Notes: generated from the sequence alone by a model not told the origin. Shown: positions 17,519-26,978, counted from the stretch's first letter. The stretch is 64,000 bases of DNA from Alkalihalobacillus pseudalcaliphilus (GCA_001038565.1 LFJO01000010.1:92759-156758), one strand, 5' to 3'. Numbers and translations: made by a program.

Positions 17519-17660
17519 TGGGTTTGTTTATAAATTTCTTCAGCGACTTGAACAGAACATATACCAGCACCAATCACCATATACCGAATTTCGATAGAGT
17601 TTAAGTGGTTCTTTGGGTTTCAATCCCCATTGTACCGCTTTTATAAATTAATCTTTTTAA
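17519..17660 (-). pseudogene. possible remnant of a nucleotide-binding oxidoreductase
   Basis: Within the 17494-17781 gap, the minus strand encodes EIRYMVIGAGICSVQVAEE then IYKQTH and a stop, resembling a GxGxxx dinucleotide-binding start. A second frame just upstream reads KAVQWGLKPKEPLKLY. Neither has a start or ribosome site. It may be a frameshifted gene scrap or chance. Confidence 0.3.
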
Positions 17661-17781
17661 AGACAAAGTAGATACCCCATTTCGGATATCACGTTATCGG
17701 TTTCTATAATGACGTATTTTCGAATAAAATATGGTAAAGTTAATGTATAGTGTTTAGCAAATTGAATGAGGAGCGATGAAA

Positions 17782-18102
17782 ATGAAACAATTAACTTCTA
17801 TAGAAGAAATGAATGAATTTGTAAAGCAATCAGGTACTCATTTCCTTTTTAAACATAGTACAACATGTCCGATTAGTGCAAAGGCTTATGATGAGTTTCA
17901 AGCGTTTGTTTCTGATTCTGACACATCAGCATCTGTTGTTTATGTGATCGAGCATCGTATCGTATCAAATCAAATTGCCGATGACTTTGACATTAAGCAT
18001 GAATCACCTCAAGTATTTTTACTCGAGGATGGACATGTAAAATGGCATACCTCTCATTGGAAAATCACCAAAAATGCTTTAGGGGAGGCTTTTTCTTCAT
18101 GA
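17782..18102 (+). CDS. ytxJ: bacillithiol system protein YtxJ (monothiol bacilliredoxin BrxC-like)
   Basis: A 106-residue thioredoxin-fold protein. It resembles YtxJ, which helps remove bacillithiol from oxidised cytoplasmic proteins. The single active cysteine is Cys29 in STTCPISAKAYDEF, followed by ESPQVFLLEDG with the cis-proline. The ATG at 17782 is better spaced from GAGGAG than the ATG at 17776. Its stop overlaps the start of a CxxC protein, so the two thiol proteins are translationally coupled. Confidence 0.88.
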   Translation: MKQLTSIEEMNEFVKQSGTHFLFKHSTTCPISAKAYDEFQAFVSDSDTSASVVYVIEHRIVSNQIADDFDIKHESPQVFLLEDGHVKWHTSHWKITKNALGEAFSS

Positions 18103-18338
18103 TTGAGAAAATGATTGTCTACTCAACAGTTGGCTGTGTAGAGTGTGGTTATGTCAAGAATTTGCTTGAGCAAGAAGAAGTAGCTTATGAAGTTCGTGAT
18201 GTGATGGAAAGTGAGCAATACCAACAAGAAGTTGAAAAGTTTGGATTTATGGGTGTACCTGTGACTGTCTTTCGAGAGCAAGCGGTTAAAGGTTTTAATC
18301 CTGATTTAAGAGAACTGATTGAAGCGGCAAAAAAATAA
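18099..18338 (+). CDS. glutaredoxin-like protein
   Basis: A 79-residue NrdH/glutaredoxin-type protein. CVEC at 13-16 after VYSTVG is the active site; FGFMGVPVTVF holds the cis-proline and VKGFNPDLREL the helix 4 region. GGGGAGG precedes the ATG, which overlaps the ytxJ stop (ATGA). The pairing with a bacillithiol-linked protein suggests a role in thiol repair. A terminator follows. Confidence 0.88.
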   Translation: MIEKMIVYSTVGCVECGYVKNLLEQEEVAYEVRDVMESEQYQQEVEKFGFMGVPVTVFREQAVKGFNPDLRELIEAAKK

Positions 18339-18346
18339 AGGAAACA

Positions 18347-18375
18347 AACACCTCGGACAAATGAGGTGTTTTTTC
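18347..18375 (+). terminator. intrinsic terminator
   Basis: AACACCTC and GAGGTGTT pair around 8 bases and are followed by TTTTC. Confidence 0.9.
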
Positions 18376-18384
18376 TTATAAAAC

Positions 18385-18625
18385 TTCTATGGCGAAGCCC
18401 AATTCACTTCGCCACCAACAAACATGAATGTGAATTTTGGGTCTTTGACTGATGGAACTTCAATTAATTTGAATTTGTTCTTTTTCATTTTGAAAGAATT
18501 GTGTTGAATTACTTTTTTGAATTAGTGAATTTACAGTAATCCAGCGCAGCATGATTTTCGGTAGCGGTAAGCAAAGCTCCGCACATGGGCATCAGCAATA
18601 ACTTTCATATAAAAGCTGAGCTTCT
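18385..18625 (+). repeat. dispersed intergenic repeat, linker plus module A (copy A2)
   Basis: It holds the ATGGCGAAGCCC / TTCGCCACCAACAAA linker, then TGATGGAACTTCAATTAATT, TTTTTCATTTT, CCAGCG, GATTTTCGGTAGCGG and the right end ACTTTCATATAAAA. The blocks are in the same order as at 300-640 and 26590-26890. It fills the gap before the patatin gene, and no gene is seen. Confidence 0.75.
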
Positions 18626-18694
18626 TTGGAGTAAGAATTAGATGAATTTTGTTATAATAAGTAAACATTAGATAGGAGTGGAGGAGGAGATAGA

Positions 18695-19549
18695 ATGTCC
18701 AATACAGGATTAGTACTTGAAGGTGGCGGCAGTCGTGGTGTCTTTACGGCAGGTGTTCTAAAAGAGTTAATGGAGCGTAACATGTATTTTCCTTATGTGA
18801 TTGGTGTCTCGGCAGGGGCTTGTAATGGTTCCTCATATATTTCTAAACAAAAAGATAGGAATCGTTCGGTACATATGGATTTCCTTGATAATCCTGAATA
18901 CTTATCATTTAGAAACTATGTAAAAAAACGAGAACTTTTTGGTATGGATTTTTTATTTGATAAGCTACCTAATGAGCTAATGCCCTATGATTTTGATACG
19001 TATAGAAAAGCAGAAGAAAATTTAGTAATCGGAACAACCGATTGTATGACAGGCGAAGCGATTTATTACGATCGTGTGGAAAGGCCGAGTGATTTATATA
19101 CGGTGCTTAGGGCTTCTAGTTCATTACCATTTGTCGCACCAGTCGTCCCTTATCAACAGCGGATTTTGATGGATGGAGGGATTGCCGATCCGATTCCTAT
19201 TAAGAAGTCGATAGAAGACGGGCATACAAAAAATATCGTGATTCTTACGCAAAATCGGGATTACGTGAAGAAGCCACAATCGCATGGATGGCTGTTAAGG
19301 CGTAAATATCGCCAATATCCAGGACTTATTCGAGCGGTGGAGCAAAGGCACCGGATTTATAATGAAACGTTACAATTTATACGAGATGAAGAAAAAAAGG
19401 GCCATCTATTTGTGATTAGTCCAAGCGAAAAGTTGGATGTTGGGCGTGTGGAGAGAAGCAAAGCAAAACTAGAAGCCCTGTATGAAAAAGGCCAAGCAGA
19501 GATGCAAAAGCAGATGGAAGCATTAGAAGAGTTTGTGCAATCGAATTAA
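18695..19549 (+). CDS. patatin-like phospholipase family protein (YjjU-like)
   Basis: A 284-residue serine acyl hydrolase. The oxyanion loop is GGGSRG at 10-15, the nucleophile is Ser39 in GVSAG, and the dyad aspartate lies in MDGGIADP. These are the three marks of the bacterial patatin family. The C-terminus is charged and coiled-coil-like. No signal peptide is seen. It is preceded by GGAGGAGG and stands alone as a transcription unit. Substrate unknown. Confidence 0.92.
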   Translation: MSNTGLVLEGGGSRGVFTAGVLKELMERNMYFPYVIGVSAGACNGSSYISKQKDRNRSVHMDFLDNPEYLSFRNYVKKRELFGMDFLFDKLPNELMPYDFDTYRKAEENLVIGTTDCMTGEAIYYDRVERPSDLYTVLRASSSLPFVAPVVPYQQRILMDGGIADPIPIKKSIEDGHTKNIVILTQNRDYVKKPQSHGWLLRRKYRQYPGLIRAVEQRHRIYNETLQFIRDEEKKGHLFVISPSEKLDVGRVERSKAKLEALYEKGQAEMQKQMEALEEFVQSN

Positions 19550-19568
19550 ATGATGGATGACCATTACA

Positions 19569-19600
19569 GAGCCGTACAAGTTCCAGAACTTGCACGGCTC
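19569..19600. terminator. bidirectional terminator hairpin
   Basis: GAGCCGTACAAGTTC pairs with GAACTTGCACGGCTC (one G-U) around a short loop. It lies between the converging patatin gene and the small minus-strand gene. Confidence 0.7.
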
Positions 19601-19604
19601 ATCT

Positions 19605-19736
19605 TTACAAGTTCAAAAGAATCGTGATAAGTGTTCCTGTTGCTGTAGCGATTGCCATAATAAACTGTGCAGGCAATTCGATATGTGTTTCGCGTTTACG
19701 ACCTTTACCATCCTCCTTGTTAATATAAAATTTCAT
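19605..19736 (-). CDS. small membrane protein, 43 residues
   Basis: Reads MKFYINKEDGKGRKRETHIE then LPAQFIMAIATATGTLITIL and LNL: a charged N-terminal half and one C-terminal hydrophobic segment. AAAGGAGG lies 8 bases before the ATG, one of the best ribosome sites in the window, which supports a real gene. Too short for most gene finders. Family and function not recognised. Confidence 0.75.
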   Translation of the reverse strand: MKFYINKEDGKGRKRETHIELPAQFIMAIATATGTLITILLNL

Positions 19737-19952
19737 CGTTTATTCCTCCTTTCACATTAGAATCAACGGTGTCTTATTTGTAGTATTGCCAAACATAAGG
19801 TTGTCCTATGAAAAGTTTTGGCTCAAATATATCGACATAAATCTACACAAATGTTTAAAAAAGAGTGACAAGGGTGCTTCCTTATTGGTGGACTGTGCTT
19901 GGGCAACAAGCGGATATCCGGATTTAAGCAAGCTGTAACATGATGTGAAAAC

Positions 19953-19995
19953 AAAGATGTGCAAAAAGATCGATTCATTTTGCACATCTTTTTTC
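19953..19995 (+). terminator. strong orphan terminator hairpin
   Basis: AAAGATGTGCAAAA pairs perfectly with TTTTGCACATCTTT and is followed by TTTC. No annotated plus-strand gene lies between 19550 and it. The 19737-19952 stretch upstream includes a more G+C-rich patch at 19865-19940 with an open frame ending WATSGYPDLSKL but no start codon. Confidence 0.75.
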
Positions 19996-20077
19996 TAGGA
20001 AATGAACATTATTTTTTGTAAGTAGAGTAGAATTGAGAGAGGAGTCGATTACGTAGGTATTATAGGAGGGATTTAGA

Positions 20078-20620
20078 TTGGAAATGGGTCGAGTTACAGC
20101 AGTTAGTAAAAATGCTGAGCATTCTTTTAGCAAGCATATTCAAGAAGGTATTCAATTATTAAAAGGACTTGGTGTCAAAGGCGATGCTCATTGTGGTGAA
20201 ACAGTCAAACATCGTTCGCGAATTGCCAAAAATCCTAATCAACCGAATTTACGACAAGTTCACCTTATTCATGAAGAGTTATTTCATGAGCTTAACAATC
20301 GTTTTCATATCAATCCAGGTGAACTAGGCGAGAATATCACAACAAAAGGAATCGAGTTATTAATGTTACCAGTGGATACGGTTTTGGAAATCGGTGAAAA
20401 CGCAAAAGTACAGTTAACGGGTTTAAGGAATCCATGTAAACAAATTGATCATTATCAAGATGGACTAATGGAAGCCGTGTTAGATAAAGATGAATCTGGA
20501 CATGTGATAAGAAAAGCTGGAGTGATGGGTATTGTTTTAGAAGGAGGCATGGTAAGTCCGGGTGATTCTATCAAAGTGGTTTTACCAGATGAACCTCATC
20601 TCAAATTAGATAAAATATAA
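20078..20620 (+). CDS. MOSC domain-containing protein
   Basis: A 180-residue protein built almost entirely of one MOSC (molybdenum cofactor sulfurase C-terminal) domain. The conserved cysteine is Cys120 in GLRNPCKQID, preceded by HLIHEELF and PGELGENITTKG. Family members handle sulfur or reduce N-hydroxylated compounds with the molybdenum cofactor. Translation starts at TTG, 7 bases after AGGAGGG; an ATG two codons later is possible. Confidence 0.9.
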   Translation: MEMGRVTAVSKNAEHSFSKHIQEGIQLLKGLGVKGDAHCGETVKHRSRIAKNPNQPNLRQVHLIHEELFHELNNRFHINPGELGENITTKGIELLMLPVDTVLEIGENAKVQLTGLRNPCKQIDHYQDGLMEAVLDKDESGHVIRKAGVMGIVLEGGMVSPGDSIKVVLPDEPHLKLDKI

Positions 20621-20664
20621 AACAGCGAAAAGTGCTTCTTGTTTGCAAGCATTTTTCGCTGTTT
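20621..20664. terminator. bidirectional terminator
   Basis: AACAGCGAAAAGTGCTT pairs with AAGCATTTTTCGCTGTT, flanked by A and T runs, between converging genes. Confidence 0.8.
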
Positions 20665-20666
20665 GT

Positions 20667-21077
20667 TTACATTTCGGTTATTTGGAGCTGTGGTTGGAGT
20701 CTTGCTTCATTCATTAAATACTCCTCGCATTTCTTTGAGTCCACTATTTTGGTAGGGTCATAAAATTGGACATGCCACTTCTTTTTCTTGAGTTGCTTTA
20801 TAATTCGTTTTTCTTTATCTTTCGTCGTCACCTCAATAAAAGCGATCCGATAAGGGACTAAAGCCATGTTAACCTGAACTCCACCAATATAAATTCGTGG
20901 AGATGGATAATAAAGTTGTGAATATAGCTTTTCGTACAATGTTTTCTCAGATTCGGTCCGACATTCTTTAAAGCGGTCCTTCACCAAGATGAGAGAAGCT
21001 CTATTTGCCGATCTCCTTTTAATGAATGGAAACTTCTTTATAAAATAAAATCTCCGTCTAGTTCTTTTTACGCTCAT
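20667..21077 (-). CDS. uncharacterised basic protein, possible PD-(D/E)XK-like fold
   Basis: A 136-residue protein from ATG 21077; a TTG at 21104 would add 9 residues. The N-terminus is very basic. The later part reads SEKTLYEKLY, PSPRIYIGGVQVNMALVPYR, IAFIEVTTKDKE and KRIIKQLKKKKWHVQFYDP. That order resembles the DUF559/Vsr-type nuclease core (motif II D, then IEV, then R..L...GW.V), but the usual aspartate is Asn, so it may be inactive. No firm family assignment. Confidence 0.6.
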   Translation of the reverse strand: MSVKRTRRRFYFIKKFPFIKRRSANRASLILVKDRFKECRTESEKTLYEKLYSQLYYPSPRIYIGGVQVNMALVPYRIAFIEVTTKDKEKRIIKQLKKKKWHVQFYDPTKIVDSKKCEEYLMNEARLQPQLQITEM

Positions 21078-21470
21078 GACATCACCCAACCATAGTTTGT
21101 CCAATTCATGCCATTTTACTCATCATAGTTATGTAAAATGATCAAAAAATTGCAACGGAATGTGTAGGTATGTTGTGTGATGTTTTTTAGGAGAATGATA
21201 GCAAGGTGGAAAAAGTGACGCGAGCATTAAAGTAGGATGAGGGCAACGAAATGGTAGAGGAAAGAAGTTATGTATTCGTCAAAGGAGGATGAGGACAACA
21301 AAAAGGAGAGAGAAGGAAGTAAGTTGTCTTCATACAGTGTAATGATATACATTAGGGCTTAAACCATGAAAATGAAAGTTTTGATGAGTCAAATCTTTCT
21401 CTCATCACCATGTAAACGCATTCAAGTGTTACCGGTTATCTAAATTATCAAATTATTTTAATAAAAGTGG

Positions 21471-21499
21471 TTGACCATCAACAAGAATCAGCGTATCAT
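21471..21499 (+). promoter_or_regulatory. predicted sigma-A promoter of ilvD
   Basis: TTGACC (21471-21476) and TATCAT (21494-21499) are 17 bases apart. The leader of about 190 nt carries a small hairpin (CAATCG/CGATTG, 21521-21539) and a CodY-box candidate. The rest of the 21105-21470 gap shows no gene. Confidence 0.65.
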
Positions 21500-21577
21500 T
21501 AATTTCAATAATAAAAAATGCAATCGGAAAAGACGATTGTCCTCTCAACAAGGATATTTTCTCGCTAATCTAAACAG

Positions 21578-21592
21578 AATTTTCTAAATAGT
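21578..21592 (+). promoter_or_regulatory. candidate CodY box upstream of ilvD
   Basis: AATTTTCTAAATAGT matches the 15-base CodY consensus AATTTTCWGAAAATT at 12 positions. CodY represses branched-chain amino acid genes when isoleucine, leucine, valine and GTP are plentiful, which fits the downstream genes. Confidence 0.5.
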
Positions 21593-21694
21593 GAGTTTTA
21601 ATCGTTGGTGAAATTCTAATTATTTCAATATAGAGAATGAGATAATTTTGAATTGAATAATATGAGAAAATGCAACAGATTGGGAGAGATAGTA

Positions 21695-23362
21695 ATGAGA
21701 AGTAATATGATTAAAAAAGGTATTGACCGTGCTCCGCATCGAAGTTTACTTCGTGCAGCTGGGGTAGCTGAAGAAGATATGGATAAACCCTTTATCGGGG
21801 TTTGTAACTCTTATATCGACATTATTCCAGGACATATGCATTTAAATAAGTTTGCTGAAGTAGCTAAGGAAGCGATCCGAGAGGCTGGAGGTATTCCTTT
21901 TGAATTTAATACGATTGGTGTCGATGATGGTATCGCAATGGGTCATATTGGTATGCGCTATTCATTACCAAGTCGTGAAATTATTTGTGATGCTGCTGAA
22001 ACAGTCATTAATGCTCACTGGTTTGATGGAGTTTTTTATATTCCGAACTGTGACAAGATTACACCGGGTATGCTCATGGCGGCTGTTCGAACGAATGTAC
22101 CGGCCGTATTTGTTTCAGGTGGACCGATGGAAGCAGGTAAAACGAAAGATGGTAAGAGTCTGTCCTTAGTATCAGTCTTCGAGGGCGTAGGAGCTTTCTC
22201 GTCTGGAAAAATGACAAGAGAAGAGTTGCTTGAGATTGAACAGAGTGCCTGTCCTACTTGTGGATCCTGTTCAGGAATGTTTACGGCGAATTCAATGAAC
22301 TCATTAATGGAAATGCTCGGTTTAGCTTTACCAGGTAATGGAACGATTGTTGCTACATCCAACGAGCGCCATAAATTAATTAAAGATGCCGCTAAACATT
22401 TAATGAATTTAATAGAGAAAGATATTCGACCTCGTGATATCGTCACTCAAGAAACAATCGATGATGCTTTTGCTTTAGATATGGCTATGGGAGGTTCGAC
22501 CAATACAGTTCTCCACACTTTAGCGATAGCTCATGAAGCTGAAGTTGAATATGATTTAAATAGAATTAATGAAGTAGCTGAAAGAGTTCCATACCTTTCT
22601 AAAATTAGTCCGGCTTCAGATTATTCAATGGATGATGTCGAAAAAGCTGGTGGAGTAAGTGCTATTATTAAGGAGCTTTGCAGTATTGATGGAGCTGTAC
22701 ATCCTGAGCGAATTACAATTACAGGAAAAAGTTTATATGAAAATGTGAAACACGCAGAAATTACGAACGACGATGTTATTCGACGCAAGGATAATCCATA
22801 CAGCCCTGTTGGTGGGTTATCAATTTTATATGGTAATCTTGCGCCAGATGGTGCTGTTATTAAAGTAGGTGCCGTTGACCCTTCTATTAAAGTTTTTGAA
22901 GGGGAGGCTATCGTTTATAATTCTCAAGAAGAAGCTCAAGAAGGTATTGATAATGGCGAAGTACGAGAAGGGCATGTAGTAGTTATCCGCTATGAAGGTC
23001 CTAAAGGTGGTCCTGGAATGCCAGAGATGCTTGCCCCAACTTCTAAAATTGCAGGAAAGGGCCTAAGCACAAAGGTAGCACTCATTACTGACGGACGTTT
23101 CTCAGGTGCTTCAAGAGGAATTTCGATTGGCCATATCTCACCTGAAGCAGCAGAAGGTGGACCTATTGCCTTTATCGAAAATGGTGATAGGATTCGAATA
23201 GATTTACCTAATCGAACGATTGAATGGCTAGTTACAACTGAAGAACATGCTAATCGTAAAGAGGGTTTTGTTGAACCAGAGCCAAAGGTCAAAAAAGGTT
23301 ATTTAGCAAGGTATGCTAAATTAGTAACTTCTGCGAATACTGGTGGGGTTATGAAAATATAA
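21695..23362 (+). CDS. ilvD: dihydroxy-acid dehydratase
   Basis: Third step of valine and isoleucine synthesis: converts dihydroxy-acids to 2-keto acids. The 555-residue iron-sulfur enzyme has [11 protein letters not shown] and [11 protein letters not shown] as cluster-binding regions, then [31 protein letters not shown] and [10 protein letters not shown]. The start at 21695 follows GGGAG and gives the family N-terminus [18 protein letters not shown]; an upstream ATG adds 14 non-conserved residues. In B. subtilis ilvD is elsewhere; here it leads the ilv-leu cluster but lies before the T-box. Confidence 0.97.
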   Translation: MRSNMIKKGIDRAPHRSLLRAAGVAEEDMDKPFIGVCNSYIDIIPGHMHLNKFAEVAKEAIREAGGIPFEFNTIGVDDGIAMGHIGMRYSLPSREIICDAAETVINAHWFDGVFYIPNCDKITPGMLMAAVRTNVPAVFVSGGPMEAGKTKDGKSLSLVSVFEGVGAFSSGKMTREELLEIEQSACPTCGSCSGMFTANSMNSLMEMLGLALPGNGTIVATSNERHKLIKDAAKHLMNLIEKDIRPRDIVTQETIDDAFALDMAMGGSTNTVLHTLAIAHEAEVEYDLNRINEVAERVPYLSKISPASDYSMDDVEKAGGVSAIIKELCSIDGAVHPERITITGKSLYENVKHAEITNDDVIRRKDNPYSPVGGLSILYGNLAPDGAVIKVGAVDPSIKVFEGEAIVYNSQEEAQEGIDNGEVREGHVVVIRYEGPKGGPGMPEMLAPTSKIAGKGLSTKVALITDGRFSGASRGISIGHISPEAAEGGPIAFIENGDRIRIDLPNRTIEWLVTTEEHANRKEGFVEPEPKVKKGYLARYAKLVTSANTGGVMKI

Positions 23363-23379
23363 ATAGGAAACAAACGTTG

Positions 23380-23676
23380 AAGAGGTAAAGTAATTCTATG
23401 TCTGGACTTCTACAGAGAGCCGTGATTGCTGGAAAGCGGTGTTGTCACATAGAATGAAAGTCCCCTCTGAGTGTTGGTCTGAACGTAAACATTTATGTGT
23501 CTACTAGGATTGACCGGGTGTTCAAAGCACTCGTTACTAAAATGAGGTGAGCTATTTGCTCATCCCTGAGGTCAAGGAAACTTGATGAAAAAGGGTGGTA
23601 CCGTGGAAAGTAAATCTTTTCACCCCTTCGTTACGTTGCGATTGCAATGTTCGTTGGAGTGGAAGGATTTTTTTTA
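23380..23676 (+). promoter_or_regulatory. T-box riboswitch upstream of ilvB
   Basis: Stem I has AGAGG (23381) pairing with CCTCT (23464), an AGTAA specifier-loop strand and CTACAGAGAGCC. The T-box core GGGTGGTACCGTGG is at 23593-23606. The terminator pairs CTTTTCACCCC with GGAGTGGAAGG and ends in eight T residues at 23675. Aligned with the valS T-box in this window, the specifier is GTC at 23460-23462 (valine); B. subtilis ilvB uses a leucine CUC. It starts only 18 bases after ilvD, so ilvD transcripts or a promoter inside ilvD must feed it. Confidence 0.92.
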
Positions 23677-23734
23677 TCGAAAAAATCATGTACGAAAATC
23701 TAACAAAAATCACAACTTCATTCAATTTGGTTTT

Positions 23735-24065
23735 GAGGATGCTCATTTTTTTCCGTAGCCCCGCTACTTTTTGAAAGATAGCTACGCACGAGCTTTGCAA
23801 AAAGATTCAGCGCACCGCACAAACAGCCACAACCAACAAAAAAGAGAGAGTAATAACACATCAGGATAGCTTCTAATATCCAAGTGTTTTTGGACCGTTA
23901 GCCAAGCTCGCTTGGCTACTTCACGCTCGCGTGAAGTTTTGAAAATCGAAACCGCCATTCAGATGAATTCATTCATCTGATAAGGCGATTTCGATTTTCA
24001 AAAACGGACCAAAAACAAAGACCGAAAGGTCAACATACATGAGCATAAGCACTAACTTTCATATA
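23735..24065 (+). repeat. dispersed intergenic repeat, module B with long hairpin (copy B2)
   Basis: Same blocks and order as 641-1010. The long hairpin is at 23937-24003. Several inner positions differ from copy B1 on both arms (for example GCATC/GATGC becomes CGCC/GGCG), so pairing is mostly kept. This copy lies between the T-box terminator and the ilvB ribosome site, inside the expected ilvB leader. Confidence 0.85.
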
Positions 24066-24115
24066 AAGCAAAAATGATTAACTAAATAGATAGATTAAAA
24101 AGAGGAGGAAAATGA

Positions 24116-25840
24116 ATGAAAACACAAGTGAAAAAAGAGGAGCAGCAAGAAAAAGTAGAAACAAATAAGATGTCAGGGTCTAGCATGCTCATTAAAGCTC
24201 TTGCACTTGAAGGAGTGGATATCATTTTTGGTTACCCTGGCGGTGCGATTCTACCAACATACGATGAGATTTACAAAACAGGAATCAGACATATTTTAGC
24301 AAGGCATGAGCAAGGGGCTGTTCACGCAGCAGAGGGTTATGCAAGAGTTTCTGGTAAGCCGGGTGTCTGTATTGTGACTTCTGGACCTGGTGCAACCAAT
24401 GTGGTGACAGGAATTGCCGATGCGATGATGGATTCACTACCGTTAGTTGTGATTACTGGGCAAGTAGGTACGTCTGTTATCGGTACAGATGCCTTCCAAG
24501 AAGCAGATGTTATCGGAATTACGATGCCTATTACAAAACATAACTTCCAAGTTAGAAGTGTGGAGGAATTACCTGAAATTATCAAAAAAGCCTTTCACAT
24601 TGCGAAGACAGGTCGTCCAGGACCAGTATTAATCGATTTGCCCAAGGATATTTCATTAACGGAAGGTGAATTCCGTTATGACAAACCGATTGAATTACCG
24701 GGTTATCAACCAACGGTTATCCCAAATAAATTACAAATTAAAAAAGTCGTAGAAGCTGTTACTGAAGCAAAAAAACCATTAATTTTAGCGGGTGCTGGCG
24801 TTCTTCATGCCCAAGCTGCAAATGATTTATTAACGTATGTAGAGCAACAACAAATTCCAGTTACTAATACACTTTTAGGCTTAGGTTCGTTTCCGGGAGA
24901 GCATGATTTATTTCTTGGAATGGCAGGTATGCACGGAACCTATACCGCCAATATATCCATTTATGAAACAGATCTCTTAATTAATATTGGTGCTAGGTTT
25001 GATGACCGTTTGACAGGTAACCTTGCCCACTTTGCTCCACATGCCAAAGTGGTTCATATTGATATTGACCCTGCCGAAATAGGTAAAAATGTTCATGTTG
25101 ATATTCCGGTAGTTGGAGATGCCAAGCAAGCTCTCCAATTATTAATTGATGCGAATGGCGAGAAGAGTAAAAGTGCGATTTGGCGCTCTGATTTAGAACA
25201 GCTAAAAGAGGATTACCCACTTTGGTATAAAGAAGATGGCGAAGTGATAAAGCCGCAAAAGTTGATTCAGTTGATTCATGAGGTGACAGAGGGAGAAGCG
25301 GTAGTAACAACGGATGTTGGTCAGCATCAAATGTGGTCGGCACAATATTATAAATTTAATCAACCTAATCGTTGGGTAACCTCTGGAGGATTAGGAACGA
25401 TGGGTTTTGGTTTCCCAGCAGCTATTGGGGCCCAATTTGCGGAACCGAACTTGCCAGTTGTAGCGGTTATTGGCGATGCTGGATTTCAAATGACTGCCCA
25501 AGAGCTGTCAATTTTACAGGAACTAAATCTTCCGGTAAAAATTATTATCGTCAACAATGCCGAACTGGGCATGGTTAGACAATGGCAACAACTTTTCCAT
25601 GGGGAGCGATATTCCAATTCATTATTCCCTATTCAGCCCGATTTTGTGAAGCTGGCAGATGCTTATGATATTAAAGCGATGAAAGTAGAAAAGCTTTCTG
25701 AACTGAAAGCGGCATTAAAGGAGATGATGGATTATCCTGGTCCAGTTTTAGCAGATATTCGAGTGGCTCAAAGAGAAAATGTATACCCGATGATTTCACC
25801 AGGAAAAGGTATTCATCAAATGGAAGGAGTAAAGCCATGA
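24116..25840 (+). CDS. ilvB: acetolactate synthase large subunit
   Basis: Condenses pyruvate with pyruvate or 2-ketobutyrate, the first common step to valine, leucine and isoleucine; uses ThDP and FAD. The 574-residue protein has [12 protein letters not shown], the ThDP glutamate in [33 protein letters not shown] and the ThDP/Mg site GDAGFQM...NN. The third residue of that motif is Ala where B. subtilis has Gly. AGAGGAGG precedes the ATG. The stop overlaps ilvN by 4 bases. Confidence 0.97.
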   Translation: MKTQVKKEEQQEKVETNKMSGSSMLIKALALEGVDIIFGYPGGAILPTYDEIYKTGIRHILARHEQGAVHAAEGYARVSGKPGVCIVTSGPGATNVVTGIADAMMDSLPLVVITGQVGTSVIGTDAFQEADVIGITMPITKHNFQVRSVEELPEIIKKAFHIAKTGRPGPVLIDLPKDISLTEGEFRYDKPIELPGYQPTVIPNKLQIKKVVEAVTEAKKPLILAGAGVLHAQAANDLLTYVEQQQIPVTNTLLGLGSFPGEHDLFLGMAGMHGTYTANISIYETDLLINIGARFDDRLTGNLAHFAPHAKVVHIDIDPAEIGKNVHVDIPVVGDAKQALQLLIDANGEKSKSAIWRSDLEQLKEDYPLWYKEDGEVIKPQKLIQLIHEVTEGEAVVTTDVGQHQMWSAQYYKFNQPNRWVTSGGLGTMGFGFPAAIGAQFAEPNLPVVAVIGDAGFQMTAQELSILQELNLPVKIIIVNNAELGMVRQWQQLFHGERYSNSLFPIQPDFVKLADAYDIKAMKVEKLSELKAALKEMMDYPGPVLADIRVAQRENVYPMISPGKGIHQMEGVKP

Positions 25841-26358
25841 AACGGACAATTACCGCACTAGTCAATAATAGCTCAGGCGTTCTCAATCGTATTACAGGCT
25901 TATTTGCAAGAAGGCATTACAATATTGAAAGTATTACAGTCGGCGTTACAGAAAATCCAACCGTATCGAGAATGACCTTTGTTGTTCAGGTTGATAGCAT
26001 GGATAATATTGAACAAGTAACCAAACAACTGAATAAGCAAGTCGATGTTTTGAAAGTAAAAGATATTACAGATGAGGCTATTATTGCTAGAGAGCTAGCT
26101 TTAATTAAAATCCTCGTTTCACCACAGCAACGAGCTGAAGTGGCTGCTTTAGTTAATCCATTTAGGGCATCAATCCTAGATGTTGGTCGCGAATCAATGA
26201 CGGTTCAAATTACCGGTGATTATCAGAAAGTTGAGACATTTATAGATTTACTAAGACCATATGGCATTCGAGATTTAGCAAGAACAGGTATAACCGCCTT
26301 TAACCGAGGAAGTAAAAAGCTACAAAATGAAGCCAACCGGTTAACACTCATCTATTAA
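25837..26358 (+). CDS. ilvN: acetolactate synthase small (regulatory) subunit
   Basis: The 173-residue regulatory partner of IlvB that gives valine feedback control. The N-terminal ACT domain reads [31 protein letters not shown]-terminal ALS-SS domain includes ELALIKILV and [10 protein letters not shown]. It is coupled to ilvB (ATGA overlap). B. subtilis calls it ilvH. Unlike B. subtilis, about 620 bases of repeat DNA separate it from ilvC. Confidence 0.96.
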   Translation: MKRTITALVNNSSGVLNRITGLFARRHYNIESITVGVTENPTVSRMTFVVQVDSMDNIEQVTKQLNKQVDVLKVKDITDEAIIARELALIKILVSPQQRAEVAALVNPFRASILDVGRESMTVQITGDYQKVETFIDLLRPYGIRDLARTGITAFNRGSKKLQNEANRLTLIY

Positions 26359-26384
26359 ATACAAAAAGTCTCTAATTCTTTACT

Positions 26385-26890
26385 GGTGGCTTTTCATTCA
26401 CATTGTTCTTTTTCTTATTCTTTTTAATATTTGTTCTAAGTATGTCTAAACTCCATCACCATCAGGAGTCGCATGACCAAAAAGAGAGCAGTGAGCTGTT
26501 AAGGTCGTCTATCGCGCAAGATGGATGACCAGCTAACTTCAAGGCACGAACTATCACCCTTAAGTACACTTTCATATAAAACCCACATGGCGAAGCTGAT
26601 TCACTTCGCCACCAACAAAGATGAAAGTAGTGTTTGGCTCTTTGACAGTTGGCACTTCATTCAATTAGTTTTTTTTCATTTTCATTTTAAATGAATGGTG
26701 TTTGATGGTTTTGTGAACTTGAGAATTATCAGTAACCCAGCGGACGAAAATATGCCCGCGGGAAGTAGTGACAGAGCTGAGATCCGCTGGCTGCGCCGAT
26801 TAGCTTAGTGCCACCCCGCAGGATGCGTAGCATAATTTTCGGTAGCGACGAGTAACGCTCTATGTTCGCACTAACTTCCATATAAAACAA
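26385..26890 (+). repeat. dispersed intergenic repeats, modules C and A (copies C1, A3)
   Basis: Begins with ACTGGTGGCTTTTCATTCA. Module C spans about 26450-26580 (ACCATCAGGAG ... ACTATCACCC ... ACACTTTCATATAAAA). The linker ATGGCGAAGC / TTCGCCACCAACAAAGATGAAAG follows, then module A with CAATTAG, CATTTTAAATGAATG, ACCCAGCGG, TTTTCGGTAGCG and CACTAACTTCCATATAAAA. It fills the ilvN-ilvC gap, and no gene or clear terminator is seen. Confidence 0.8.
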
Positions 26891-26978
26891 TCGCGGTTAA
26901 TTTCACAATGACCTTAAATGAACAAGGTCACGTGGATTTTTCTATAAATTCAATAAAAAGATTCCAAAGGAGAGATAA

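Noticed and set aside
19557-19760. 67-codon plus-strand frame rich in cysteine
   Set aside because: It begins in the terminator hairpin with no ribosome site; the opposite strand has a small gene with AAAGGAGG.
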